Of a stretch of 64,000 nucleotides of DNA, positions 1 through 8,474 are shown one piece after another. A model generated the notes under the pieces. The model was not told where the DNA came from. It saw nothing but the letters and a program-made list of their open reading frames with translations, and ran no database searches. The position numbers were made by a program, and so were the translations under genes. Location of the stretch: contig JBAVEL010000120.1 in the NCBI GenBank assembly GCA_049587715.1, positions 8,783 through 72,782 of the forward strand. The letters are read 5' to 3'. Each line of letters begins with the position of its first letter. Within the stretch, counting starts at the first letter, position 1. Origin of the DNA: JBAVEL01 sp049587715 (GTDB lineage: Bacteria; Bacteroidota; Ignavibacteria; UBA10030; UBA6906).

Positions 1-258
1 GGGGTGCGCCAGATTGGTGATGACTCCGTAGAGCGGCTCCCCGCTCTTGTAGGCGAGCACCTCCACGATCACACCCTCGGGGAGGTAGAGGGAGACCGGG
101 AGCCCTGCCTCATGCGCTCGCGCGCGGGCGGCCGAGACCGAGGCGGGATCGGTTTCCTTTCGGAGCAGGAGCTCGGCAAGCGTCTCTTCCCCCTGTGCGG
201 GGAGGGATGCGACGACGAGCATCAGCATGACGGAAAGTGCCGCGGGGATGCGGAGCAT
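1..258 (-). CDS. Secreted protein, N-terminal part (runs off the window)
   Basis: The reading frame starts at an ATG (258-256) and stays open to the window edge, giving 86 residues. The first 22 or so residues form a signal peptide: a short basic start, a hydrophobic stretch rich in Leu, Val and Met, then 'ASLPAQG' as a likely cleavage region. The visible mature part contains 'YLPEGVIVEVLAYKSGEPLYGV', resembling the start of extracytoplasmic repeat proteins, but I do not recognise a family. A strong promoter lies about 130 bases upstream, divergent from the acyl-CoA mutase promoter. Function unknown. Confidence 0.6.
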   Translation of the reverse strand, partial: MLRIPAALSVMLMLVVASLPAQGEETLAELLLRKETDPASVSAARARAHEAGLPVSLYLPEGVIVEVLAYKSGEPLYGVITNLAHP

Positions 259-386
259 GCGATGGCCTCCTTCGGACGGATGAACAAGCGAAAGGCCGGC
301 CCCGCGTGGCGTCCCCGGGAAGCAGGAGGGGGCAGGGACCTCGCGGCCCGGCATGCGGTCGGAGCGCGTATGCGCCCGGCCGCGGC

Positions 387-415
387 AGTATACCGTCTGG
401 GGAGGGAAAAGTCAA
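387..415 (-). promoter_or_regulatory. Promoter for the partial secreted-protein gene
   Basis: On the minus strand TTGACT (415-410) and TATACT (392-387) are separated by 17 bases, close to the sigma70 ideal. The predicted transcript start is near 380, giving a leader of about 120 bases before the ATG at 258. Confidence 0.65.
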
Positions 416-416
416 G

Positions 417-444
417 TTGAATCCCTGCGTAAAACCGGTTATCT
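417..444 (+). promoter_or_regulatory. Promoter for the acyl-CoA mutase gene
   Basis: TTGAAT (417-422) and TTATCT (439-444) are 16 bases apart, with the ATG at 491. Its -35 box abuts that of the divergent promoter at 387-415, so the two genes share one compact regulatory region. Confidence 0.45.
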
Positions 445-490
445 TCCATCGCATTCCGTGCCACTGCACGACCCACCGGGAGAAGGAGCC

Positions 491-2131
<1,641 letters not shown>

Positions 2132-2167
2132 GCGCACCTGTTCCGCAGACCGATCGGGGCGCGCCCG

Positions 2168-3064
2168 GTGACCGCCCGAACCCGCGCCGAAGCCGTCCTC
2201 GTGGGGGGAACGGTCATCTGGGGAAGCACCTTTGTGGCCCAGAAATTCGTCCTGACGGGCGTCGATCCCCTGACCATGGTGGGCGTCCGGTTCACGCTGG
2301 CCGCCCTCTTCTTTGGAGCGCTCTACGCACGGCGGATCTTCCCCCTGCGGAGACCGCAACTCTGGAAGGGATCCCTCCTGGCCCTCTTCCTCTTCCTCGG
2401 CTTCCTGACCCAGACGGTGGGTCTGCTGTCCACGACCGCGTCCAAGTCAGCCTTCATCACGGGCATGATGGTGATCTTTACACCCGTCCTGCAGGTGGTG
2501 ATCGAGCGCCGCGCCCCCAATGTCGGGAACGCTCTGGGAGCGCTCATCGTTCTGGGGGGTTTGTGGATGCTGACCTCCCCCGCGGGGGGCTCGTTCAATG
2601 CGGGGGATGCCCTCACGCTCCTCTGTGCCCTGAGCTTCGGCATCTACATTGTCTACCTGGACGTGGTGTCCCAGGAGGCGACCCCCCTGCAGCTTGCCTT
2701 CATCCAGTCGGCCGCCACCGGGGTCTTCGCCTGGAGTTCGCTCATGCTGTTCGGCGGCTTCCGGTTCGGAGGGGGGCCGGAGGTCCTGTTCTCCCTTCTG
2801 TACCTTGCCGTGCTGGCCACCATCCTGACCACCTATCTCCAGGCGCGCTTCCAGAAGGATACAACCCCCTCGAGGGCTGTGGTGATCTTCTCCGTGGAGC
2901 CGGTTATTGCGGCGGCGCTGGCGGCGCTCCTGCTGGACGAGAGCCTCGGATCCTGGGGTCTGGGGGGCGGGCTGCTGATCGTGGCGGGGGTCCTCGTGTC
3001 CCAGTTCTCGGACCGGGTGCCGTGGCTGGGAAGGAGCCTCTTCCCGGCGGAGGGGGGCGGGTGA
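2168..3064 (+). CDS. DMT-superfamily (EamA) inner-membrane transporter
   Basis: The 298-residue hydrophobic protein has ten predicted membrane segments arranged as two EamA repeats. The first repeat opens with 'VGGTVIWGSTFVAQKF', typical of drug/metabolite transporter proteins, and the second contains 'VIFSVEPVIAAALAALLLDE', the conserved end of the family. The substrate cannot be told from sequence. The start is GTG at 2168, 36 bases after the mutase stop, so it probably shares that transcript. Its stop (3062-3064) overlaps a possible ATG of the next gene, but the next gene more likely starts at 3109. Confidence 0.85.
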   Translation: MTARTRAEAVLVGGTVIWGSTFVAQKFVLTGVDPLTMVGVRFTLAALFFGALYARRIFPLRRPQLWKGSLLALFLFLGFLTQTVGLLSTTASKSAFITGMMVIFTPVLQVVIERRAPNVGNALGALIVLGGLWMLTSPAGGSFNAGDALTLLCALSFGIYIVYLDVVSQEATPLQLAFIQSAATGVFAWSSLMLFGGFRFGGGPEVLFSLLYLAVLATILTTYLQARFQKDTTPSRAVVIFSVEPVIAAALAALLLDESLGSWGLGGGLLIVAGVLVSQFSDRVPWLGRSLFPAEGGG

Positions 3065-3067
3065 TGC

Positions 3068-3096
3068 TTGCATTTGTAGAGCCGCGGGCGTATTAT
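3068..3096 (+). promoter_or_regulatory. Promoter for acylphosphatase-ispF run, very short leader
   Basis: TTGCAT (3068-3073) and TATTAT (3091-3096) are 17 bases apart. The -10 box ends 12 bases before the ATG at 3109, so the 5' leader would be only about 5-6 bases. This also argues against the upstream in-frame ATG at 3064 as the start. Confidence 0.55.
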
Positions 3097-3108
3097 GCGG
3101 AGTCATTT

Positions 3109-3387
3109 ATGCCGGTGTGCGTGCACATCACGGTGGGGGGAAAGGTGCAGGGCGTGGGATTCCGCTGGTTTGTGGCGGAAAAGGCCCACGCGCTGGCCCT
3201 GGAGGGGTTCGTCAGGAACCTGGGGGATGGAAGCGTGCAGATCGAGGCGGAGGGGGAGGGCGCGGCTCTGGAACATCTGCTCCGGGAAGTGCACGCGGGT
3301 CCTCCGGGGGCGCGTGTGGCCGGCGTACGCGTCTCCTGGTCCGAGGCGGGTCGAGCGGATTACGGGGGTACCTTTCAGATACGGTGA
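3109..3387 (+). CDS. acyP: Acylphosphatase
   Basis: A 92-residue protein of the usual acylphosphatase length, hydrolysing the carboxyl-phosphate bond of acyl phosphates in the cytosol. It shows the signature 'GGKVQGVGFRWF', whose Arg binds phosphate, and 'GFVRNLGDGSVQIEAEG', whose Asn positions the catalytic water. The ATG at 3109 gives the family's normal N-terminus; the alternative ATG at 3064 overlaps the transporter stop and would lie upstream of the predicted transcript start. ispF follows after 4 bases, so the two are cotranscribed. Confidence 0.93.
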   Translation: MPVCVHITVGGKVQGVGFRWFVAEKAHALALEGFVRNLGDGSVQIEAEGEGAALEHLLREVHAGPPGARVAGVRVSWSEAGRADYGGTFQIR

Positions 3388-3391
3388 GCGG

Positions 3392-3892
3392 ATGGCGCGG
3401 ATCGGATTTGGATACGATGTGCACAGGCTGGTGCAGGGCCGGAAGCTTGTCCTGGGGGGTGTTGAAATCGCCCACGACGCGGGACTCGATGGGCACTCGG
3501 ACGCCGACGTGCTCCTCCATGCCGTGATGGACGCGCTGCTGGGTGCCTCCGGTTTGGGGGATATCGGGAAGCACTTCCCGGATACGGACCCCCGATACCG
3601 GGGGATCTCGAGTGTCCTCCTCCTCCGTCATGTGGGAGAGCTGCTGGCCCAGCACCGCCTGGCGGTGGGGAACATTGATGCCACCGTGGTTCTCGAGCGC
3701 CCGCGGATCGCCGACGCCGTTCCGGCCATGCGCCGCGTGATTGCGGACACCCTCCGGATGGACGAACAGCGCGTCTCCATCAAGGCGACATCCAACGAGG
3801 GACTCGGGTTTGCCGGGCGATCCGAGGGGGCGGCGGCGCACGCCGTGGCCATGCTGGTGGAACCGGAAGTGCCTCCGCCTTGGAAGAGCTGA
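3392..3892 (+). CDS. ispF: 2-C-methyl-D-erythritol 2,4-cyclodiphosphate synthase
   Basis: A 166-residue enzyme of the non-mevalonate isoprenoid pathway that cyclises CDP-methylerythritol 2-phosphate to MEcPP with release of CMP. The metal-binding 'GYDVHR', the 'DGHSDADVLLHAVMDALLGA' block and the C-terminal 'SIKATSNEGLGFAGRSEG' are all intact. Start ATG 3392 lies 4 bases after acyP. The 3' end overlaps the next gene by 13 bases, implying coupled translation. ispD, its usual partner, is not adjacent. Confidence 0.96.
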   Translation: MARIGFGYDVHRLVQGRKLVLGGVEIAHDAGLDGHSDADVLLHAVMDALLGASGLGDIGKHFPDTDPRYRGISSVLLLRHVGELLAQHRLAVGNIDATVVLERPRIADAVPAMRRVIADTLRMDEQRVSIKATSNEGLGFAGRSEGAAAHAVAMLVEPEVPPPWKS

Positions 3893-4491
3893 TCCTCTCG
3901 CTCTCAAACCTGGACCCCCTGCTGATCGCCTCGGCGGTCTTCCTCGCGGCATATCTTGAGAATCTCCTTCCCCCGCTTCCCAGCGACCTGCTGGTGGTTT
4001 TCGGCGGCTCCCTCGTGGCGATCGGGAGTGCGGGGTTCCCGCTGATGCTCGTTGCCGCTGCGGCCGGCAGCACCCTCGGGTTCATGACGATGTTCAAGAT
4101 CGGGGAGTGGTTCGGCGCCAGGATCCTGGAGCGGGGGAAGATGCCGTTTGTACCTGCCGAGGCCGTCCGCCGGGCGGAGAAATGGTTCGGGCGCTACGGG
4201 TACCGCCTGATCGTGGCGAACAGGTTTCTGGCCGGGACCAGAGCCGTGGTGTCGTTCTTCGCGGGTGTCTCCCGTCTGCATCTCGTCCGTTGCGCGGTGC
4301 TCTCCGGTGTGAGCGCCCTTGTGTGGAACGCCCTCCTGCTCGGAGCCGGATGGGCCCTGGGGCGGAACTGGCGCACGGTCGGCTTCTACCTCGGCACATA
4401 CGGCCAGGTGGTCACGGGCCTTCTCATCCTGACTGCCGTGGTCTGGGCTGTCCGGGTCCTTGCCCGGAGGAAGGGGGGAGCCGCGCCGTGA
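3880..4491 (+). CDS. DedA-family (SNARE-associated/VTT) membrane protein
   Basis: A 203-residue multispanning protein of the DedA family, thought to move lipid carriers or phospholipids and to support membrane homeostasis. It has the family pattern of an early acidic residue followed by a Pro/Ser loop ('YLENLLPPLPSDLLVVFGG') and a second re-entrant motif 'NRFLAGTRAVVSFFAG'. The start is TTG at 3880, inside ispF. The stop TGA (4489-4491) overlaps the ATG of the PAP2 gene. A DedA next to a PAP2 phosphatase and lnt gives this stretch an envelope-lipid theme. Confidence 0.9.
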   Translation: MEELILSLSNLDPLLIASAVFLAAYLENLLPPLPSDLLVVFGGSLVAIGSAGFPLMLVAAAAGSTLGFMTMFKIGEWFGARILERGKMPFVPAEAVRRAEKWFGRYGYRLIVANRFLAGTRAVVSFFAGVSRLHLVRCAVLSGVSALVWNALLLGAGWALGRNWRTVGFYLGTYGQVVTGLLILTAVVWAVRVLARRKGGAAP

Positions 4492-5096
4492 TGGAGCTTC
4501 TGGAAGCAGCCGACCGGGCGGTGTTCCTCTTTCTCAACAGAACCCTCAGTAGTCCGGCGGGGGACCTGCTGTGGCCCGTCATCACCGATTATGACAAGTT
4601 GCTCCCCGTTCGCATTCTGCTCGGGGGAGTATGGATCTGGCTGCTGGTGCGGGCGGGTGTGAAGGGACGCACGGCGGCACTGCTGCTGGTGCCGCTCCTG
4701 GCGGCGGGCGACCAGCTCAGCAGCAGCGTGCTGAAGGAAGCGGTGGGGAGGGCGCGCCCGTGCCACGAGGTGAACGGGGTGCCTCATGTGGAAGAGGTGC
4801 GGCTCCTTGTGGGATGCGGCTCCGGGAAGTCATTCCCCTCCTCCCATGCCGTGAACAACTTCGCCGCTGCAGCCCTCTTCGCGTACTACTACCGGCGGTG
4901 GCGGTGGTGGTTTTTCGGCTGGGCTTTCCTGGTGGCGGCCTCCCGGGTCGCCGTGGGAGTACACTACCCCTCCGACGTCCTGGGAGGGGCGTTGATCGGG
5001 ATTCTCCTGGCTGCCGCCTTCCTGTGGCTTGCACGGGCGATCGGACGGGCGCGTCAGGGGCTCCGCGGATGCGGATCCATGCGCGGATCGGCATGA
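4491..5096 (+). CDS. PAP2-superfamily membrane phosphatase
   Basis: A 201-residue protein with five or six membrane spans and all three motifs of the type 2 phosphatidic acid phosphatase family: 'KEAVGRARP' (KxxxxxxRP), 'FPSSHAVNNF' (PSGH-like) and 'SRVAVGVHYPSDVLGG' (SRxxxxxHxxxD). Such enzymes dephosphorylate lipid phosphates such as undecaprenyl diphosphate or phosphatidylglycerol phosphate on the periplasmic side; the exact substrate is not predictable. The ATG overlaps the DedA stop as TGATG, and the stop overlaps the lnt start as ATGA, so the three are translationally coupled. Confidence 0.9.
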   Translation: MELLEAADRAVFLFLNRTLSSPAGDLLWPVITDYDKLLPVRILLGGVWIWLLVRAGVKGRTAALLLVPLLAAGDQLSSSVLKEAVGRARPCHEVNGVPHVEEVRLLVGCGSGKSFPSSHAVNNFAAAALFAYYYRRWRWWFFGWAFLVAASRVAVGVHYPSDVLGGALIGILLAAAFLWLARAIGRARQGLRGCGSMRGSA

Positions 5097-6757
5097 CGAC
5101 GCCGGGTGAGGCGGCAGGGGGTGGGGCGGGCGGCCGCATCGTTCTCTGCGTGCTGAGCGGCCTCTTGCTGGGTCTGTCCTTCCCTCCCTTCTCCTGGGGA
5201 TGGCTTGCATGCGGCGCCGTTGTGCCCCTCTTGTTTGCGCTGGAGGCGGCTCCGGGGGGATGGCCGTCCATGCGGCTTGCGTATCTGGCCATGTTGGTCT
5301 TCCATGCGGTCGTGCTGAACTGGACCGGCGGCTATGCCCACATGAAAGACCCCTACATGCTGATTGCAGGAACCGCCACGATCGTCCTGCATCCGCTCTT
5401 CTACCTGCTGCCCCTGGGTCTCTACGGCTTCTGCCGGAGGAATCTGGGACGGTACGCCGCGCTTGGCGCTCTCCCGTTTCTCTGGGTTGGCTACGAGTAT
5501 TCCCACACTCTCTCCGAGTGGTCCTTTCCCTGGCTGACGCTGGGGCATACACAGTCGCGCAACCTGCCCCTGATTCAGATTGCATCGGTGACGGGTGTGT
5601 ACGGGCTCTCCTTCTGGATTCTGGTGCTGAACGTCCTTGTGTATGCGCTGTTGTCGGGGCTTGCCGGCCACGGGTCACGGAGGCGCCCGGCCGCCGCCGC
5701 AGGGCTCCTGCTGGCTGCAGCGGCAGTCTACGCGGCCCCTGGTCTGTGGGGAAGGGGGGTGCTGGAGCGGGAACTCGGTGCAGCGGGGCGCGGATCCCCC
5801 ATCCGGGTGGGGATGGTCCAGTCGAACATTGATCCCTGGGAGAAATGGAAGACGGCGGGGGACACGCACCTGCGGCTGTATCTGGAGCGGACCGGGCGCC
5901 TCATCGCCGCCGGTCCCGCGCATCCTCCCGACATCGTGATCTGGCCGGAGACCGCGGTTCCCCATTACCTCCTCACGCCGGGAGGCCGCCCCGCCCTTGA
6001 TCTCCTGAGGGGGGGGATCGCGGAACACGGGGTGGCGGTCCTCACGGGAACCCAGCATGCGGTGTTTTATGCCGACAGCGCGGCGGCGCCCCCGTCCGCA
6101 AAGCGGGATCCCCTCAACGGGCGGCGGTATGACGCCTTCAATGCCGCGGTCCTTCTCGAGCCGGGAAGGGAAGAGGTGCCCTGGTACGGGAAGATGAAGA
6201 TGGTTCCCCTTGCGGAGCGGGTCCCCTACGCGGACCTGTTCTCCTCCCTGGACGTCCTCCGGTGGGGGGTGGGAATCGGCGGATGGCAGATCGGTCCGGA
6301 ACAGGTCGTTTTCCGGGAGCATGGCACCGGAGCCGCCTTCGGTGTTCTCATCTGCTATGAATCGGTGTATCCCGATTTTGTTGCGAATCTGGTCCGGCAC
6401 GGGGCCGAATTCCTCGCCATTCTGACAATTGACAGCTGGTGGGACCGCATGGGAGGGGCATACCAGCACCATGAGATCGCCGTCTTCAGAGCCGTGGAGA
6501 ACCGCCGCTGGGTTGCCCGCTGCGCGGTGGGAGGCATTTCCTCGTTTATCGACCCCGCCGGAGGCGTCCACGGGAAGACGGAGCTGTTCACCGAGGCTCT
6601 CCCCGTGCGGACCATTGAGCGGAGAACCGAACGGTCATTCTATGTCGAACACGGGGACTGGCTGCCCGGGTTGTGCCTCTGGGTGGCGGGCGGATGCGTC
6701 TCCGCCGCTCTGGGCGCACGCTGGACAGGATGGACGCGGAGGAAGCGATGCGTGTGA
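5093..6757 (+). CDS. lnt: Apolipoprotein N-acyltransferase
   Basis: This 554-residue inner-membrane enzyme transfers an acyl chain from phospholipid to the N-terminal cysteine of lipoproteins, the last maturation step. An N-terminal set of membrane spans (to about residue 230) is followed by a nitrilase-like periplasmic domain. The catalytic triad is visible: Glu in 'IWPETAVP', Lys in 'YGKMKMVPLAE' and Cys in 'VLICYESVYPD'. The start chosen is ATG 5093, which overlaps the preceding stop (ATGA); ATG 5069 is an alternative adding eight residues. Its presence shows a diderm envelope with triacylated lipoproteins. Confidence 0.95.
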   Translation: MTTPGEAAGGGAGGRIVLCVLSGLLLGLSFPPFSWGWLACGAVVPLLFALEAAPGGWPSMRLAYLAMLVFHAVVLNWTGGYAHMKDPYMLIAGTATIVLHPLFYLLPLGLYGFCRRNLGRYAALGALPFLWVGYEYSHTLSEWSFPWLTLGHTQSRNLPLIQIASVTGVYGLSFWILVLNVLVYALLSGLAGHGSRRRPAAAAGLLLAAAAVYAAPGLWGRGVLERELGAAGRGSPIRVGMVQSNIDPWEKWKTAGDTHLRLYLERTGRLIAAGPAHPPDIVIWPETAVPHYLLTPGGRPALDLLRGGIAEHGVAVLTGTQHAVFYADSAAAPPSAKRDPLNGRRYDAFNAAVLLEPGREEVPWYGKMKMVPLAERVPYADLFSSLDVLRWGVGIGGWQIGPEQVVFREHGTGAAFGVLICYESVYPDFVANLVRHGAEFLAILTIDSWWDRMGGAYQHHEIAVFRAVENRRWVARCAVGGISSFIDPAGGVHGKTELFTEALPVRTIERRTERSFYVEHGDWLPGLCLWVAGGCVSAALGARWTGWTRRKRCV

Positions 6758-7779
6758 TCGACCTGCGGAGCGACACGGTCACGAGGCCTTCGGCCCCCAT
6801 GCGGGCCGCGATGGCAGAGGCGGAGGTGGGGGACGATGTGTTCGGCGAAGACCCATCCGTCAACCTCCTCCAGGAGAGGGTGGCTGAGATTCTGGGGAAG
6901 GAGGCGGCACTCTTCGTCCCCAGCGGGACCATGGGCAACCAGATCTGCATCAAGGTGCACACCCGTCCGGGGGACGAGGTGATTGCCGAACGGGATTCCC
7001 ACGTCTTCAACTATGAAACCGGCGGCATGGCGTTCCTGTCCGGGGTGCAGGCTCATACGGTGGAGGGAAGGGGAGGAATGCCCGCCGTGGCGCGGCTCCA
7101 GGCAGCCCTGCGGCCGAGGGTCTACTACATGCCGCGCAGTTCCCTGATCTGTCTGGAGAACACGCACAACCGCGCGGGGGGAGCCGTTCTCCCCCTTCCG
7201 GGAATACGCGACATCCGGACCTGGGCAGCCTCGGAGGGGATTCCCATGCATCTGGACGGGGCCCGCCTCTGGAATGCCTCGGTGGCGAGCGGGGTGTCCC
7301 CCCGCGCGTATGCCGCCTTCTTCGACTCGGTCTCCGTGTGCCTCTCCAAGGGCCTGGGGGCCCCGGCCGGTTCGCTTCTTGCGGGAACGGCCGGATTCAT
7401 CGCGGAGGCCAGGCGCTACCGGAAGATCTTCGGAGGCGGCATGAGGCAATCGGGCGTTCTTGCTGCTGCGGGACTCTACGCCCTGGAACACAACGTGGAA
7501 CGTCTTGCCGAGGATCATGACAACGCGCGCCTGTTCGCTTCGGAACTGGCGGGGGAGAGTGCGCTGGAGGTAATTCCGGAGTCGGTGCACACCAATATCG
7601 TGCTGATCGGGATCGAGCGGACGGGACGGACCCAGGAGGATCTTCTCCGGCGGTTCCGGGATGCGGGAGTTCTGTTGACTCCCGGCACAGCGGGAAACCT
7701 GCGGGCCGTGACGCACATGGATGTGACCAGCCAGGAGGTGCGTCGGGCCGCCCTGCTGATACGCCGGTCTCTTTCCTGA
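6748..7779 (+). CDS. ltaE: L-threonine aldolase (low-specificity, PLP-dependent)
   Basis: A 343-residue fold-type I PLP enzyme splitting threonine or allo-threonine into glycine and acetaldehyde. It begins with the family hallmark 'DLRSDTVTRPS', then 'GDDVFGEDPSVNLLQ', and carries the Schiff-base lysine in 'SVCLSKGLGAPAGS'. The start ATG 6748 follows a GGAGGA site and lies within the last ten bases of lnt; an upstream ATG at 6730 is possible. It ends the run that begins at 3109, and no convincing terminator is seen right after it. Confidence 0.92.
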   Translation: MRVIDLRSDTVTRPSAPMRAAMAEAEVGDDVFGEDPSVNLLQERVAEILGKEAALFVPSGTMGNQICIKVHTRPGDEVIAERDSHVFNYETGGMAFLSGVQAHTVEGRGGMPAVARLQAALRPRVYYMPRSSLICLENTHNRAGGAVLPLPGIRDIRTWAASEGIPMHLDGARLWNASVASGVSPRAYAAFFDSVSVCLSKGLGAPAGSLLAGTAGFIAEARRYRKIFGGGMRQSGVLAAAGLYALEHNVERLAEDHDNARLFASELAGESALEVIPESVHTNIVLIGIERTGRTQEDLLRRFRDAGVLLTPGTAGNLRAVTHMDVTSQEVRRAALLIRRSLS

Positions 7780-7884
7780 GGTTTCTCCTTCGGGAGTCTC
7801 TTCAGGCGGGAAGGCGGGAATACGTCGGATTGGGACCGTTTTCGCCGTTTTTGTGAACCCCCGCCGGGCACCCTGCCCCGGGAC

Positions 7885-7913
7885 TTGCTTTTGAGGTGCG
7901 TGTTCCCTACCTT
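7885..7913 (+). promoter_or_regulatory. Promoter of the rimP-nusA-infB operon
   Basis: TTGCTT (7885-7890) and TACCTT (7908-7913) are 17 bases apart in the 218-base gap between ltaE and rimP, giving a transcript start near 7920. The first 105 bases of the gap (7780-7884) show nothing I recognise. Confidence 0.5.
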
Positions 7914-7929
7914 GCCATGCCTTCCGCTG

Positions 7930-7951
7930 TAGCCCTTCTGGGGCTATTTTT
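7930..7951 (+). terminator. Leader hairpin with T5 tail: candidate attenuator before rimP
   Basis: TAGCCC (7930-7935) pairs perfectly with GGGCTA (7941-7946) around a 5-base loop and is followed by TTTTT (7947-7951). It begins about 10 bases after the predicted transcript start and 46 bases before the rimP ATG, so it sits in the operon leader. It could alternatively end read-through from ltaE. Confidence 0.5.
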
Positions 7952-7997
7952 GTTTCGGACAGCGTGCAAGCAAGCAGGGCCCCGGGAGAACCGTCCC

Positions 7998-8447
7998 ATG
8001 GACATTGCCGGACTTCGGAGTCTCATCGAGAATTGCGCATCGCAGAACGGGGTCCATGTGATGGAGCTGCACATGGGCGGAAGACACCGTCCGCGCATTG
8101 AGGTGTTCATCGACGCGGAACAGGGAATCACCACGGATGTGTGTTCCCTCGTGAGCCGGAGTATAGCGGCTGCGCTGCGGGATCACCCCTTCCCGGGAGG
8201 GGGTTATACCCTGGTCGTATCGTCACCCGGCGCCGACCGGCCGATCACGGAACCGTGGCAGTTCTCCAAACACGTGGGCAGGAAGCTCTCTCTCCGGGTG
8301 GCGGAGGCGGCCGGGGAGGCCGAGATCTCCGGCGAGCTGCTGGGCGTCGGCCCGGACGGGATCCGGTTCCGCGATGAGGCAGCGGGAGAGGAAAGGACGA
8401 TCGGATTTGCAGCCCTGTTCTCGGCGCGCGTACGGACGCCGTGGTAA
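7998..8447 (+). CDS. rimP: Ribosome maturation factor RimP
   Basis: A 149-residue protein that helps assemble the 30S subunit. It has the RimP two-domain layout: an N-terminal alpha/beta domain with 'VHVMELHMGGRHRPRIEVFID' and 'VCSLVSRSIAAAL', the linker 'LVVSSPGADRPI', and a C-terminal SH3-like barrel. The position in front of nusA is the conserved bacterial arrangement. ATG 7998 has GGGAGAA upstream; frames extended further upstream would begin before the predicted transcript start. Confidence 0.93.
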   Translation: MDIAGLRSLIENCASQNGVHVMELHMGGRHRPRIEVFIDAEQGITTDVCSLVSRSIAAALRDHPFPGGGYTLVVSSPGADRPITEPWQFSKHVGRKLSLRVAEAAGEAEISGELLGVGPDGIRFRDEAAGEERTIGFAALFSARVRTPW

Positions 8448-8474
8448 CGCTCATGACATTTTCAGGAGGTGGGA

